From: Cupriavidus necator A5-1
GTDB taxonomy: Bacteria; Pseudomonadota; Gammaproteobacteria; Burkholderiales; Burkholderiaceae
Assembly (NCBI RefSeq): GCF_000744095.1
Contig: NZ_JQLI01000001.1
Coordinates: 4,278,001 to 4,342,000 of the forward strand
Reading direction: 5' to 3'
Length of the DNA: 64,000 bases
In this document: piece after piece, positions 1 through 7,637 of the stretch
Numbering within the stretch: the first letter of the stretch is position 1
How the letters are laid out: each line of letters begins with the position of its first letter
Notes under the pieces: generated by a model
Told to the model about the DNA's origin: nothing
Databases searched by the model: none
The model's input: only the letters and a program-made list of their open reading frames with translations
Position numbers and translations under genes: made by a program

Positions 1-210
1 CATGCCCGCGTCGCCCAGGATCGACGGGTTGACGAAGATGATGTACGCCATCGTCAGGAACGTGGTGATGCCGGCGAGGATCTCGGTGCGGACATTGGTC
101 TGGTGCTCGCGCAGCTTGAACACACGCTCGACCAGCGAAGGCGCGGCGTGCGGCTGGGGCGGATTGGCGGAAGACGTGCCCGGCTTGGAGGCGGGTTCCG
201 GCATCGACAT
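1..210 (-). CDS. NCS2/AzgA-type purine permease, N-terminal part (cut by window edge)
   Basis: The first 70 residues of a membrane permease read leftwards and run off the window. After a short polar Pro/Ser-rich tail of about 25 residues come FKLREH and then the segment TNVRTEILAGITTFLTMAYI, which is typical of AzgA/PbuG-like (hypo)xanthine-guanine-adenine permeases of the NCS2 superfamily and forms their first membrane helix; the sequence continues into NPSILGDAG. The start ATG at 210 is preceded by AGGAGA at 214-219; an internal ATG at 204 is the alternative. Purine import is known for the family; the exact base cannot be told from this fragment. Confidence 0.85.
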   Translation of the reverse strand, partial: MSMPEPASKPGTSSANPPQPHAAPSLVERVFKLREHQTNVRTEILAGITTFLTMAYIIFVNPSILGDAGM

Positions 211-430
211 GAAGGTCTCCTGATATCGTTATCGTGTCCGCGACGCCTGGTGCGGAGGCCGCACCGCTTGCTGGCGACGCATGACCGGCCCCCCCTACGC
301 GGCAAGCGTACTCTGGTCCAGGCCGACCCCGCTGCGCGCTGGCGCGGCGAATAAGCGATATGCAAAAGGCGTGATGATCCCACAGCGCGCGCGGGTGCTG
401 CCGGCGCCAGCCTGGTGCGCCCGTTCATGG

Positions 431-456
431 GCGGCCCCGTGCGCCCTTGGGGCCGC
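431..456. promoter_or_regulatory. Inverted repeat just upstream of the csp promoter
   Basis: GCGGCCCC (431-438) and GGGGCCGC (449-456) form a perfect 8-bp inverted repeat with a 10-nt spacer, ending 7 bp before the -35 box of the downstream cold-shock gene. There is no T-run, so it is not a standard terminator. It could be an operator; function is unknown. Confidence 0.4.
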
Positions 457-463
457 CCCCAGC

Positions 464-492
464 TTGACGCTGGCGGCAATCCCCCGTATAAA
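464..492 (+). promoter_or_regulatory. Predicted sigma-70 promoter of the first cold-shock gene
   Basis: TTGACG (464-469), a 17-bp spacer and TATAAA (487-492) give a near-consensus promoter. Transcription starting near 499 would give a leader of about 145 nt before the ATG at 643, the long untranslated leader typical of cspA-family genes whose mRNA is cold-regulated. Confidence 0.7.
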
Positions 493-642
493 CCCGGCTA
501 GATTCAAGTGACGAGGCAACAGTTCATTCGTTAGCCACCGTCTGGTACTTCGGTTGTCCATGGTGTCCTTTCCTTGAGTTCCCCGTGTCGGATGACGTGT
601 TCGTCATGCGATCTTTTATGTCCTTTTTCTGGAAAGCAAATC

Positions 643-846
643 ATGCAAACCGGTATCGTCAAGTGGTTCAACGACGCCAAGGGCTTCGGCTTCATCAAGC
701 CGGACGCGGGTGGTGACGACCTCTTCGCCCATTTCTCCGAAATCCGCGCCGACGGCTTCAAGTCGCTGCAGGAAAACCAGCGCGTGCAGTTCGAAGTCAA
801 GAACGGCCCGAAGGGCCTGCAGGCCGCGAACATCACCCCGCTGTAA
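643..846 (+). CDS. cspA: Cold-shock protein, CspA family
   Basis: A 67-residue single cold-shock domain, the usual length of CspA proteins. The RNP1 motif (KGFGFI) and RNP2-like motif (DLFAHFS), which bind single-stranded nucleic acids and melt RNA hairpins, are intact. The start ATG at 643 has GGAAAG at 631-636; a longer in-frame reading from 574 would only add non-conserved residues from the leader. The gene stands alone behind a near-consensus promoter and a long leader. Its original terminator is split by the adjacent insertion sequence. A close paralogue lies at 5287-5490 on the other side of the origin. Confidence 0.95.
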   Translation: MQTGIVKWFNDAKGFGFIKPDAGGDDLFAHFSEIRADGFKSLQENQRVQFEVKNGPKGLQAANITPL

Positions 847-908
847 GCGTTGACCGCCGGCGCGCTCCGTGCGCGCCGCACAGCGTGAAAACCCCGCCCC
901 CGTGGCTA

Positions 909-940
909 ATGCCGTTCAGTTAAGTCTGAACGGCATTTTT
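909..940 (+). terminator. Terminator-like hairpin built on the left IS end
   Basis: ATGCCGTTCAG (909-919) pairs perfectly with CTGAACGGCAT (926-936) around a 6-nt loop and is followed by a T-run to 940. It includes the left terminal repeat. It may block read-through from cspA into the transposase gene, and would now serve as the cspA terminator in place of the one disrupted by the insertion. Confidence 0.7.
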
Positions 941-989
941 CATTGCAGGGGTTGTAAACAAGGTGTCGAGCTGTTAACTTGCCGTTTCG

Positions 990-2306
990 ATGCTATCGGA
1001 ACAAGTCCACGCCACCCTTGAGCTTAGTGAACCGGCCAGTTTTGCCCGGCTCAGCGAGCATCTGCCGATAGCTTGGATTGAGCAGGCGTTGGCAGCCTCG
1101 GGGACCGCGTCCATTCGTCGGCGTCGACTGCCCGCAGAACAGGTGGTCTGGCTGGTCATTGCACTGGCGCTCTATCGGCACCAATCGATTCCCGATGTGC
1201 TGGAGACGCTGGACCTGGCACTGCCCAACGATGCCAACGCCTGTGTCAGCAAGAGCGGGATCGCCCAAGCCCGCGAGCGGCTTGGAGACAAGCCTCTGTT
1301 GTGGCTGTTCGAGCAGACCGCACGCGCGTGGGTGGCTCAGGATGCTGCGCACTACAAATGGAAGGGCTTGGCGCTTTACGCCATGGATGGGACCACCTTC
1401 CGCACCGCGGATAGTCCTGAGAATCGCCTGCACTTTGGCGCCCAGAGCTATGCCAGCGGCAAGGTCGCCAGCTATCCACAAGTCCGCGGTGTCTCGCTCA
1501 CGGCCGTGCCCACCCATCTTGTTGCCGATATCGCCTTTGGCCGTTATGGGTGCAATGAGATGCTCTATGCCAAGACGCTCATTGAGCGGGTCCCGGATGA
1601 TTCGCTGACGATCTTTGACAAGGGCTTTCTGGCCGCAGAGATCCTGTGGGGCTTGCGCATGGGCGGCAGCGAGCGCCACTTCCTGATCCCAGCGAAAAAG
1701 AATCTGCAGTGGGAGCTGCTCTCAGGCAGTGCGGATGATGGCATCGTTCAGATGAAGGTCTCACCTCAGGCTCGCCGCAAGAATCCAGCCTTGCCAGAGA
1801 CCTGGACCGCGCGCGCGATCCGGAACAAGGACTCAGATCGCATCCTGTTGACCTCGTTGACGGACCGTCGGCGCTTCAAGGCAGCCGACATCATTGCGTG
1901 CTACCAGCGCCGTTGGGAAATCGAAACCAGCTATCGGGAACTGAAGCAGACGATGCTCGGGGCCGAACTGACCTTGCGCAGCCGCCAGCCTGAGGGCGTG
2001 CATCAGGAAATCTGGGGGGCACTGATTGCGTACAACCTGGTACGTCTGGAGATGGCCAAGGCTGCGCTCGAGGCCCGCGTCGAGCCCACCGACCTGAGCT
2101 TTGTGCTGGCCTTGCGCCTGATACAGGGCGAACTGACCTGGGCAGCCGGCATGGCCCCAGGCAAGCTGCCGGCCCATCTGCAGCGCATGCGGGCCAAACT
2201 TCAGTTGGCGATCGTCCAAAAACGACGGGGGCGTAAGTGCCCCCGTGTGGTCAAAGCCCTGCCTAAGCGCTACACCGTCCGGTTCCTCAGAAAGGACCTT
2301 AACTGA
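990..2306 (+). CDS. IS4-family DDE transposase
   Basis: 438 residues, intact. Catalytic residues are visible: first Asp in YAMDGTT (D133), second in IFDKGF (D210), and the IS4 YREK signature with Y305, R308, E312 and K319 in the context YQRRWEIE. An N-terminal IS4-type domain precedes the RNase H fold. The start ATG at 990 has no clear ribosome binding site, as is common for transposases, which limits expression. The stop codon overlaps the right inverted repeat. It catalyses cut-and-paste transposition of the element at 907-2315. Confidence 0.95.
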   Translation: MLSEQVHATLELSEPASFARLSEHLPIAWIEQALAASGTASIRRRRLPAEQVVWLVIALALYRHQSIPDVLETLDLALPNDANACVSKSGIAQARERLGDKPLLWLFEQTARAWVAQDAAHYKWKGLALYAMDGTTFRTADSPENRLHFGAQSYASGKVASYPQVRGVSLTAVPTHLVADIAFGRYGCNEMLYAKTLIERVPDDSLTIFDKGFLAAEILWGLRMGGSERHFLIPAKKNLQWELLSGSADDGIVQMKVSPQARRKNPALPETWTARAIRNKDSDRILLTSLTDRRRFKAADIIACYQRRWEIETSYRELKQTMLGAELTLRSRQPEGVHQEIWGALIAYNLVRLEMAKAALEARVEPTDLSFVLALRLIQGELTWAAGMAPGKLPAHLQRMRAKLQLAIVQKRRGRKCPRVVKALPKRYTVRFLRKDLN

Positions 2307-2590
2307 ACGGCATTACGCCCCCGTGGCGGGGTTTTTTGTTTTTGGCGTCCGTTTTTGCGTGCGGCTGTGGGCGTTCGTCCTGTGTCGCGCTTCCCCCCTT
2401 TCCTTTCCACCGGCACCTGTTCTTGGGTGCTTCGAGGTGGCCTTTCCGTACCACGCATCGTTGCCCCGATGAGGGGCGCCCGCATCGAGCTTGCCAATGC
2501 ACGCTGCTGCGCCCTGTCACGCCACGCCTGGCGCCGCATCTCCCATCGACTTGGGTCTCCAGACCCTAAGCCCCGTCCCCTTCTGCTGAC

Positions 2591-3539
2591 GCAGAAACGG
2601 GTACGCATTGTTGCAGCGCAGGGGTCATGCCCTGGTCTCGTCTGCTCGCAGAAACAGGTACGCCCTCTCCGCGTTGGCCGCTCTGGCTTCCGCCCTCTGC
2701 ACGCAGAAACGGGTACGCAAGGCTACCGCGCTAGCGCCCCCGCCGCTTTTTGTCCCGCAGAAACGGGTACGCACCGCAAGGGCTGGGCGAATGCACCAAC
2801 GCCGAAGAGACCCTCCACGCTGCCCGGCCAGTAGCGACATATCCACACCTGGACTGCCGCAGAAACGGGTACAGCTGCCGCTGGACCCACGCAGCGCACG
2901 GCGCCAAGGGCAGATATCGAAAGGCTTCGCAGAAACGGGTACGCACGCAAAGGGACTTGGCCGGACCGCGAGACGCAGAAATGAGTACGGTCGCCCGTCG
3001 CGGCATGCGTCGAACCGGTGCAGGTCCGACGCGCAGCTTCCTGGTACACGCAGAAACGGGTACGCCCGGAGCTTTGGCCTGTCGATCACGTATACGCTGA
3101 GTGTGAGCGCTAGCTTTTTATGCAAGCTCTATGTATCATAGAAACTTGGGCGACCTTCCTGCTCTACTCGCCGAGATTCCCCCGCAGAAACGGGTACGGT
3201 TGGGTGAGACGAACGTCTCGACAGATACGCAGAAACGGGTACGCTGTAGCTGCCAACGCTGCACCGCACCGATTTCGCAGAAATGGGTACGCCGCAGAAA
3301 CAGGTACGCGAGTGCGATTCGAGGGGCTGATTCAGAGGCCGCGCAGAAACGGGTACGGTTTCGGGGCCGGGTCCGCAGAAACAGGTACGCTTGGGCGGCA
3401 AAGGCGCCGGCCGCGGGCAGGAAGACGAACCAATTTCTGCGGGGATAACCGGGTTCTGGCGCAGATATCCACTGGAATCGGCCGGGCAATCGCAGGTAAA
3501 CCGCGTATACCGGGCCAGGGCACGCAGAAACGGGTACGC
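2591..3539 (+). repeat. Dispersed direct iterons, consensus GCAGAAACGGGTACGC
   Basis: Fifteen direct copies begin at 2591, 2648, 2703, 2757, 2859, 2929, 2975, 3050, 3184, 3229, 3277, 3294, 3343, 3375 and 3524. Most match GCAGAAACGGGTACGC at 14-16 positions; variants carry ACAGG, ATGGG or ATGAG in the middle. Spacing is irregular (17-149 bp). A degenerate copy in the opposite direction lies at 3425-3440. They are the likely binding sites of the RepA encoded downstream. Confidence 0.85.
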
Positions 3540-3590
3540 TTTCACCCCTCGCCACTGTGGACAAGCCTGTGGGACGGCCCGGTTATCCCC

Positions 3591-3695
3591 GCAGAAACCA
3601 GTACGCGCCAGGCGCAGATACGGGTTCGGCCTGCCGCAGATACAGGTTCGCCCCTTCGCAGAATCGAGTACGTTCGTCCGCAGATTCGGGTTCGC
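3591..3695 (+). repeat. Phased iteron array at 22-23-bp period next to the AT-rich segment
   Basis: Five degenerate iterons begin at 3591, 3613, 3636, 3658 and 3680, i.e. spaced 22, 23, 22 and 22 bp, two helical turns. Their sequence class differs from the scattered copies (for example GCAGATACGGGTTCGG and GCAGATTCGGGTTCGC). A phased block beside the AT-rich segment is where cooperative initiator binding would open the origin, so this is the best candidate for the core origin. Confidence 0.75.
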
Positions 3696-3790
3696 GGGGG
3701 TTGTTTTTTCCCTTACGAATCAAGGCGCTGAACTTCACGTATACGGTTTACAAGTAGTTAACCCGTATCGGTATCGTTTACTGGTAGTGG

Positions 3791-3855
3791 ATGGCTGGCG
3801 AACCGTGGACAACCCTGCCGGGTTGCCCACCGTCCGCCACCATGCGACCAGCCAT
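3791..3855. promoter_or_regulatory. Large imperfect hairpin upstream of repA
   Basis: Outer arms ATGGCTGG (3791-3798) and CCAGCCAT (3848-3855) and inner arms GTGGACAACCC (3805-3815) and GGGTTGCCCAC (3820-3830, one mismatch) with a 4-nt loop form a nested inverted repeat. It also contains a DnaA-box-like site. It may be a cruciform at the origin or a structured repA leader; which one is open. Confidence 0.5.
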
Positions 3856-3901
3856 TGGATCCTCCGGCTTGCAAAAACAGGGCGAACGACGCCAAGGCCT
3901 T

Positions 3902-3917
3902 GCGTACCTGTTTCTGC
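3902..3917 (-). promoter_or_regulatory. Single inverted iteron in front of repA
   Basis: The complement reads GCAGAAACAGGTACGC, a good iteron in the orientation opposite to the array, 55 bp before the chosen repA start. In iteron replicons the initiator often represses its own gene through such a site, so RepA autoregulation is the likely role (inference). Confidence 0.55.
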
Positions 3918-3971
3918 GTGACAAGCCTTGCGGCTTCGAGTACAAAGGCGGGTAATCCGAAGCACGCAAAT

Positions 3972-5066
3972 ATGCCCATCAAACGCTCCCCGGCCGCCAC
4001 GGGAGACCGAAGCGTCCTCGACCTGGACGCCGAGCCCTCCCGCATCATTGTTCCCGGCAACGAGAACAGCCTGATTCCGTCCGAGAAATTCCAGCGTCTG
4101 TTCGACGAGGCCCAGGCCATGGAGCGTGAAGACGCCTGGCAAAGTGGCGAGGTGGGCTTCCTGAGCCGCGCCAGTGTCCAGGTCACGCTGCCGTACCGCG
4201 CGCCAAAGGGCGCGCCGCCGGTGTGGACGCGCACCAGCGGCAATATCTCGCTGATGATCCAGCCGGGCTATTTCACGCAACAGCGCTCGGAGCGCGCCGC
4301 CAACGGCCGCCAGAAGCTGGTGTCGGAAACTGTTTCGCTCGGGTATCCCTACGGCTCCTATCCGCGGCTGATGCTGGCCTGGATCGGCAAGGAGATCATG
4401 GCGAAGAAAAAACGCGGCGAATTCACCGGCACGGTGGAGGACCGGCGCATTTCGCTGGGCAATTCGCTGTCCGAGTTCATGTACAACCTCGGCATCCCGA
4501 TGGCCACCGGCGGCAAGCGCGGCACCATGACCCTGGTGCGCCAGCAGATGATCCGGCTGTTCTCGGCGACCATTGCCATCGTGCAGAACAAGTCGACGCC
4601 GAGCCAGAACCAGAATCCCAACCATGAGCCGCTGTCGATCGACCGCGTGGGCTACCTGCTCGCAGACCAGCTGTCGACCTGGTGGGACCCGATGCAGCCC
4701 GGTCAGGGCTCGATGTTCGAAAGCTTCGTGGTGCTGTCCGAGCCGTTCTTCAACGAGCTGGTCAACCGGCCGGTGCCGGTCGACATGCGCGCGCTGAAGG
4801 CGCTCAAGCAGTCGCCGTTTGCGCTGGACGTGTACTCGTGGCTGACGTATCGCTTCTTCACCATCCAGCGCCGCACCGAAATCCCCTGGGAAGCGCTGCA
4901 GATGCAGTTCGGCACCGAAACTGAAAGCGAGCGCAAGTTCCGCGCACTGTTCCGCAAGGCACTGAAAGACGTGCTGGTGGTGTACCCGGGCGCGAAGGTG
5001 GATGCGGACTCGTCCAAGGCGCTGATCCTGCAGCCGTCGCGTACCAGCGTACGCAAGCTGGGCTGA
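3972..5066 (+). CDS. repA: Replication initiator protein RepA (RepA_C type)
   Basis: 364 residues resembling the plasmid-encoded RepA proteins used by Burkholderiales secondary chromosomes and large plasmids. It is expected to bind the iterons upstream and load the replication machinery. Recognisable stretches are SRASVQVTLPYR, ISLMIQPGYF, LGYPYGSYPRLMLAWIGKE and, near the C-terminus, the winged-helix-like FALDVYSWLTYRFF. The ATG at 3972 was chosen because the in-frame extension to 3855 runs through the inverted iteron and has no conserved sequence; its ribosome site is weak. parAB follow downstream, as in chromid rep-par modules. Confidence 0.9.
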   Translation: MPIKRSPAATGDRSVLDLDAEPSRIIVPGNENSLIPSEKFQRLFDEAQAMEREDAWQSGEVGFLSRASVQVTLPYRAPKGAPPVWTRTSGNISLMIQPGYFTQQRSERAANGRQKLVSETVSLGYPYGSYPRLMLAWIGKEIMAKKKRGEFTGTVEDRRISLGNSLSEFMYNLGIPMATGGKRGTMTLVRQQMIRLFSATIAIVQNKSTPSQNQNPNHEPLSIDRVGYLLADQLSTWWDPMQPGQGSMFESFVVLSEPFFNELVNRPVPVDMRALKALKQSPFALDVYSWLTYRFFTIQRRTEIPWEALQMQFGTETESERKFRALFRKALKDVLVVYPGAKVDADSSKALILQPSRTSVRKLG

Positions 5067-5201
5067 GCAGCCGGGCGACCGCTCGCGCGGTTGCTGCAAG
5101 GCGAAAGGGTCCGGCTGATATCGGCCGGACCTGTGTGGCAATCCTGCCCGAGCTGGCGATCACCCCGTGATCGGCCAATGTGAATAGCGGCCGCGCATAG
5201 C

Positions 5202-5234
5202 AAAAAAGGCAAGCGATGAACGCTTGCCTTTTTT
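5202..5234. terminator. Bidirectional terminator between repA and the second csp gene
   Basis: AAAAAAGGCAAGCG (5202-5215) and CGCTTGCCTTTTTT (5221-5234) form a perfect 14-bp stem with a 5-nt loop. A-run and T-run on the two sides allow termination of both the rightward repA and the leftward csp transcripts. Confidence 0.85.
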
Positions 5235-5286
5235 GATTGCCCCCCGCGGACAAGTCCACGACGGGCGGGGGTCAGCCGAGGCTGGA

Positions 5287-5490
5287 TCAGGCCGGCTTGA
5301 TTGCCGAAGCCTGCAGGCCCTTAGGACCTTGCTTGACTTCAAACGTCACGCGCTGCCCATCCTTCAGGGTCTTGAAGCCCGCGCCCTGGATTTCCGAGAA
5401 GTGCGCGAACAGGTCTGCACCACCGTCGTCCGGGGTAATGAAGCCAAAGCCCTTGGTCTCGTTGAACCACTTGACCGTACCGGTTGCCAT
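5287..5490 (-). CDS. cspA: Cold-shock protein, CspA family (second copy)
   Basis: 67 residues with RNP1 (KGFGFI) and RNP2-like (DLFAHFS) motifs intact; a single-stranded nucleic-acid binding chaperone. The start ATG at 5490 follows GGAAATTCCT; the ORF could extend to 5523 but without conserved residues. It is transcribed away from parA from an AT-rich shared intergenic region of 380 bp, implying a long leader as in other csp genes. It differs from the copy at 643-846 at many positions, so the two are old paralogues rather than a fresh duplication. Its position between rep and par is notable. Confidence 0.93.
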   Translation of the reverse strand: MATGTVKWFNETKGFGFITPDDGGADLFAHFSEIQGAGFKTLKDGQRVTFEVKQGPKGLQASAIKPA

Positions 5491-5870
5491 AGGAATTTCC
5501 TTTCGAAGCAAGTTCTTGTACACAACGCAAACAACCGTTCAAGCACGTTGAATTCTCGTAGATACCGAACGGAAGCCGACGAGGTTGACACGACTTGACT
5601 CGACTGTAGCGCGCATCATAACCACTTTGCATTGCGGTGTCATGTGCGGCGTAATGCGCACTATAGATACTTTAGGCACATTCACGCCGGCATTTCAAGC
5701 ATTTTTATGGGGCTTCGCCTGACGCGATACATTGCCGCACAGATTCGCCGATTTTCGATATAGCAACATTTATTTTGTTGATTTGGAAAACGGTTGAAGC
5801 GTCACTTGGTTTTGGCTAAAGTTGCGCCTTAGGTCAAAACCGCGCTTTCAGCGCTGAAAGAGAGGTCGCA
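5491..5870. promoter_or_regulatory. Divergent csp/parA regulatory region
   Basis: This 380-bp stretch is markedly AT-richer than its surroundings. For parA a plausible promoter is TTGAAG (5794-5799), a 17-bp spacer and TAAAGT (5817-5822), placing the start near 5830. The palindrome at 5845-5860 then lies in the parA leader. The leftward half holds the csp leader. No gene is seen here. Confidence 0.55.
5845..5860. promoter_or_regulatory. parS: Putative parS centromere site 1
   Basis: CTTTCAGCGCTGAAAG is a perfect 16-bp palindrome placed 10 bp before the parA start, and the identical sequence occurs again inside parB. Perfect 16-bp palindromes recurring in and around parAB are the hallmark of ParB-binding parS sites. 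This motif differs from the primary-chromosome parS (GTTTCACGTGAAAC core), as expected for a secondary replicon. Confidence 0.7.
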
Positions 5871-6530
5871 GTGGCAGCCAAAATCATCACGGTCTTCAAC
5901 CAGAAAGGCGGTTGCGGCAAGACCACGGTCAGCATGCACCTGGCCGGCACCCTTGGGCTGCGCGGCGCACGCTCGATGCTGGTGGACATGGACGAACAAG
6001 GTACGGCCACGCGCTGGGCAGCCCAGGCCAGCGATGAACGGCCATTCCCTGCGTCGGTAATCGGGCTGGCCCCCTCGGGCGGCGCCATGCACCGCGAGGT
6101 TCGCAAATTCGTCCAGGATTACGACTACATCGTGGTGGATTGCCCGCCGGCGGTGCATTCGGCCGCGCCGTCCAGTGCGCTGTTGATTTCGGACCTGGCA
6201 ATCATTCCCGTCGTGCCTTCACCGCCGGATCTGTGGGCAGCGGTGGCAGCCAAGACGCTGGCGCAGCATGCGCAGGTACAAAATGAATCGCTGCTTATTC
6301 GCGTGATGGCCAATATGGTCCAGCGCCGCGTTTCGATCGCGCGGCAGGCCCTTGAGATCCTTGGCGACGATGGCGAAGTTCCCTTGATGAACTCGATGAT
6401 CGGATCGCGCTCGGCATTCCGCGAATGCCAGGCGATCGGCTGCACCGTGCACGGCGTCGTCGGCGCGCGCGAGTCGGTGCAGGAGGTCGACATGATGGTC
6501 GACGAAGTGTTGTCTTTGATAGAGCAATAG
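5871..6530 (+). CDS. parA: Chromosome/plasmid partition ATPase ParA
   Basis: 219 residues, a small ParA/MinD-type ATPase. The deviant Walker A motif KGGCGKTT lies at about residues 12-19, Walker A' (VDMDEQGT) near 38 and Walker B (VVDCPP) near 92. Lacking an N-terminal HTH domain, it resembles Soj/type Ib enzymes, so repression of the operon would depend on ParB or another factor. The start is GTG at 5871 after AGAGAGG. parB begins 2 bp after the stop, so the two are one operon. It moves ParB-parS complexes apart during segregation. Confidence 0.93.
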   Translation: MAAKIITVFNQKGGCGKTTVSMHLAGTLGLRGARSMLVDMDEQGTATRWAAQASDERPFPASVIGLAPSGGAMHREVRKFVQDYDYIVVDCPPAVHSAAPSSALLISDLAIIPVVPSPPDLWAAVAAKTLAQHAQVQNESLLIRVMANMVQRRVSIARQALEILGDDGEVPLMNSMIGSRSAFRECQAIGCTVHGVVGARESVQEVDMMVDEVLSLIEQ

Positions 6531-6532
6531 GC

Positions 6533-7549
6533 ATGGCTACAAAACTGAAAAGCCTCAAGGCCGGCATGCTCGCCGGCATGGCGGCCGAAAAGAGCCGCAG
6601 TGATACGCTTGACCGCTTCGCGCGCGCCGAAGCGGCTATTTCCCAGCACCCGAATGGTTTGCTGCAGGGTAGGGCGGCCGACGGCTCGTCCGCTTTCAGC
6701 GCTGAAAGTTTCAGCGATGCCGCCGCCCCGGGCCGCCAGCTCATCCGGATTCCGCTGGCCCAGCTGCATGACAACCCGCTCAATGCGCGGCGCATCTACG
6801 ACCCCGCCGTGGTACAGGAGCGCGCGGCATCGATCGCCACGCACGGCCAGAAGACCCCGGGCCTGGCCGCGCCCGACCCGGCGCATCCCGGCCACTACAT
6901 CCTGATCGACGGCCATTACCGCAAGCGAGCCCTGGCATCCGCCGGCAAGCTCGAGATGGAATGTTTTGTCGAAGATGATCTGAGCGACCTGGATTTCTAC
7001 CGGCTGTCGTTCATGCTCAACGAGCAGCGCTCGGACCAGTCGGCACTCGACAATGCAATCGCGTGGCGCCAGTTGCTGGACGAAGGCAAGGTCCAGAAGG
7101 AAGAGGAAATCTGTGAGCTGACCGGCATGTCGGCCGGCACTGTGAACAAGACGCTGGCCCTGTTGCGCCTGCCGGACTCCGTGCTGGGCGTGATGCGCGA
7201 ACGCCCGAGCGCCATCGGCATTGCGGCCGGCTATGAGCTGACGCTGTACTGCAAGCTGGTCGGCGAGGAACGTACACGCGACCTGGCGGCGCGGATCATC
7301 AATGACGGCCTCTCGAGCCGCGAAGTCGAAGCAATTCGCAAGCACGCGCAGGAAGGCAAGGCGCGCAAGGTCAAGGAAATCAGCCGGCAATACAAGATCC
7401 GGACTGACAGCGGGCAGTTGCTCGGGACCATCAAGGAATGGGACTCGGGCCGCGTGATGCTCGACGTGCAGCTGTCCGACCGCAGCGCGCGAGAGGCGCT
7501 GGTGGAGGCATTGAAAGCCCGCTTCGGGCTGGATAAGACCTTGCTTTGA
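6533..7549 (+). CDS. parB: Partition protein ParB
   Basis: 338 residues. The ParB/Srx CTPase-nuclease-like fold spans roughly residues 70-150, with the box NPLNARRIYD and the CTP-contacting motif GHYRKRAL. A helix-turn-helix domain follows (ICELTGMSAGTVNKTLALLRLP, about 190-215), with a C-terminal dimerisation part. The start ATG at 6533 lies 2 bp behind parA. A second parS-like palindrome lies inside the reading frame, encoding residues SAFSAES. ParB loads at parS, spreads and is carried by ParA. Confidence 0.92.
   Translation: MATKLKSLKAGMLAGMAAEKSRSDTLDRFARAEAAISQHPNGLLQGRAADGSSAFSAESFSDAAAPGRQLIRIPLAQLHDNPLNARRIYDPAVVQERAASIATHGQKTPGLAAPDPAHPGHYILIDGHYRKRALASAGKLEMECFVEDDLSDLDFYRLSFMLNEQRSDQSALDNAIAWRQLLDEGKVQKEEEICELTGMSAGTVNKTLALLRLPDSVLGVMRERPSAIGIAAGYELTLYCKLVGEERTRDLAARIINDGLSSREVEAIRKHAQEGKARKVKEISRQYKIRTDSGQLLGTIKEWDSGRVMLDVQLSDRSAREALVEALKARFGLDKTLL
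6693..6708. promoter_or_regulatory. parS: Putative parS centromere site 2, inside parB
   Basis: A second perfect CTTTCAGCGCTGAAAG, 848 bp from the first and within codons about 54-58 of parB. A half-site-like TTTCAGCG follows at 6709-6716. Exact recurrence of a 16-mer palindrome by chance in 64 kb is very unlikely. Confidence 0.7.
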
Positions 7550-7600
7550 ATCGTCGGGGATGACCCGTGTGTGTGGCCGGCAGCGGCGCACCGCACCCGA

Positions 7601-7637
7601 ATGAAAAACGCCGGCCTCCATAGCCGGCGTTTTTCAT
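7601..7637. terminator. Strong bidirectional terminator after parB
   Basis: ATGAAAAACGCCGGC (7601-7615) and GCCGGCGTTTTTCAT (7623-7637) make a perfect 15-bp stem with a 7-nt loop and T-runs on both strands. It ends the parAB operon and could also stop leftward transcription of the recombinase-like gene. Confidence 0.88.

Larger units (their letters stand above)
895..2327. mobile_element. IS4-family insertion sequence with target duplication
   Basis: The element occupies 907-2315. Its ends are perfect 18-bp inverted repeats, TAATGCCGTTCAGTTAAG at 907-924 and its complement at 2298-2315. The 12-bp target CGCCCCCGTGGC is duplicated at 895-906 and 2316-2327. At 1409 bp with one transposase, 10-12-bp duplications and the YREK signature, it fits IS4. 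Perfect ends and duplication imply recent insertion and likely mobility. Rejoining the flanks restores a CCCCGCC/GGCGGGG hairpin followed by six Ts, so the element landed in the cspA terminator. Confidence 0.93.
2328..3971. other. Replication origin region of a chromid or megaplasmid (predicted)
   Basis: A 1.6-kb non-coding stretch upstream of repA. It carries about 20 direct copies of a 16-bp iteron (2591-3695) and DnaA-box-like sites: ATATCCACA at 2839-2847, TGTGGACAA at 3556-3564 and GTGGACAAC at 3805-3813. An AT-richer segment at about 3700-3785 could be the unwinding element, and a large imperfect hairpin follows (3791-3855). ORFs in this stretch only reflect the repeat sequence. Iterons, DnaA boxes, an AT-rich segment and an adjacent initiator gene are the standard parts of an iteron-controlled origin; the exact start of replication is not determined. 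Confidence 0.8.

Noticed and set aside
2591..3695. CRISPR array
   Set aside because: The repeats are only 16 bp, spaced irregularly or at 22 bp, with neighbouring repA and no cas genes; they are iterons.
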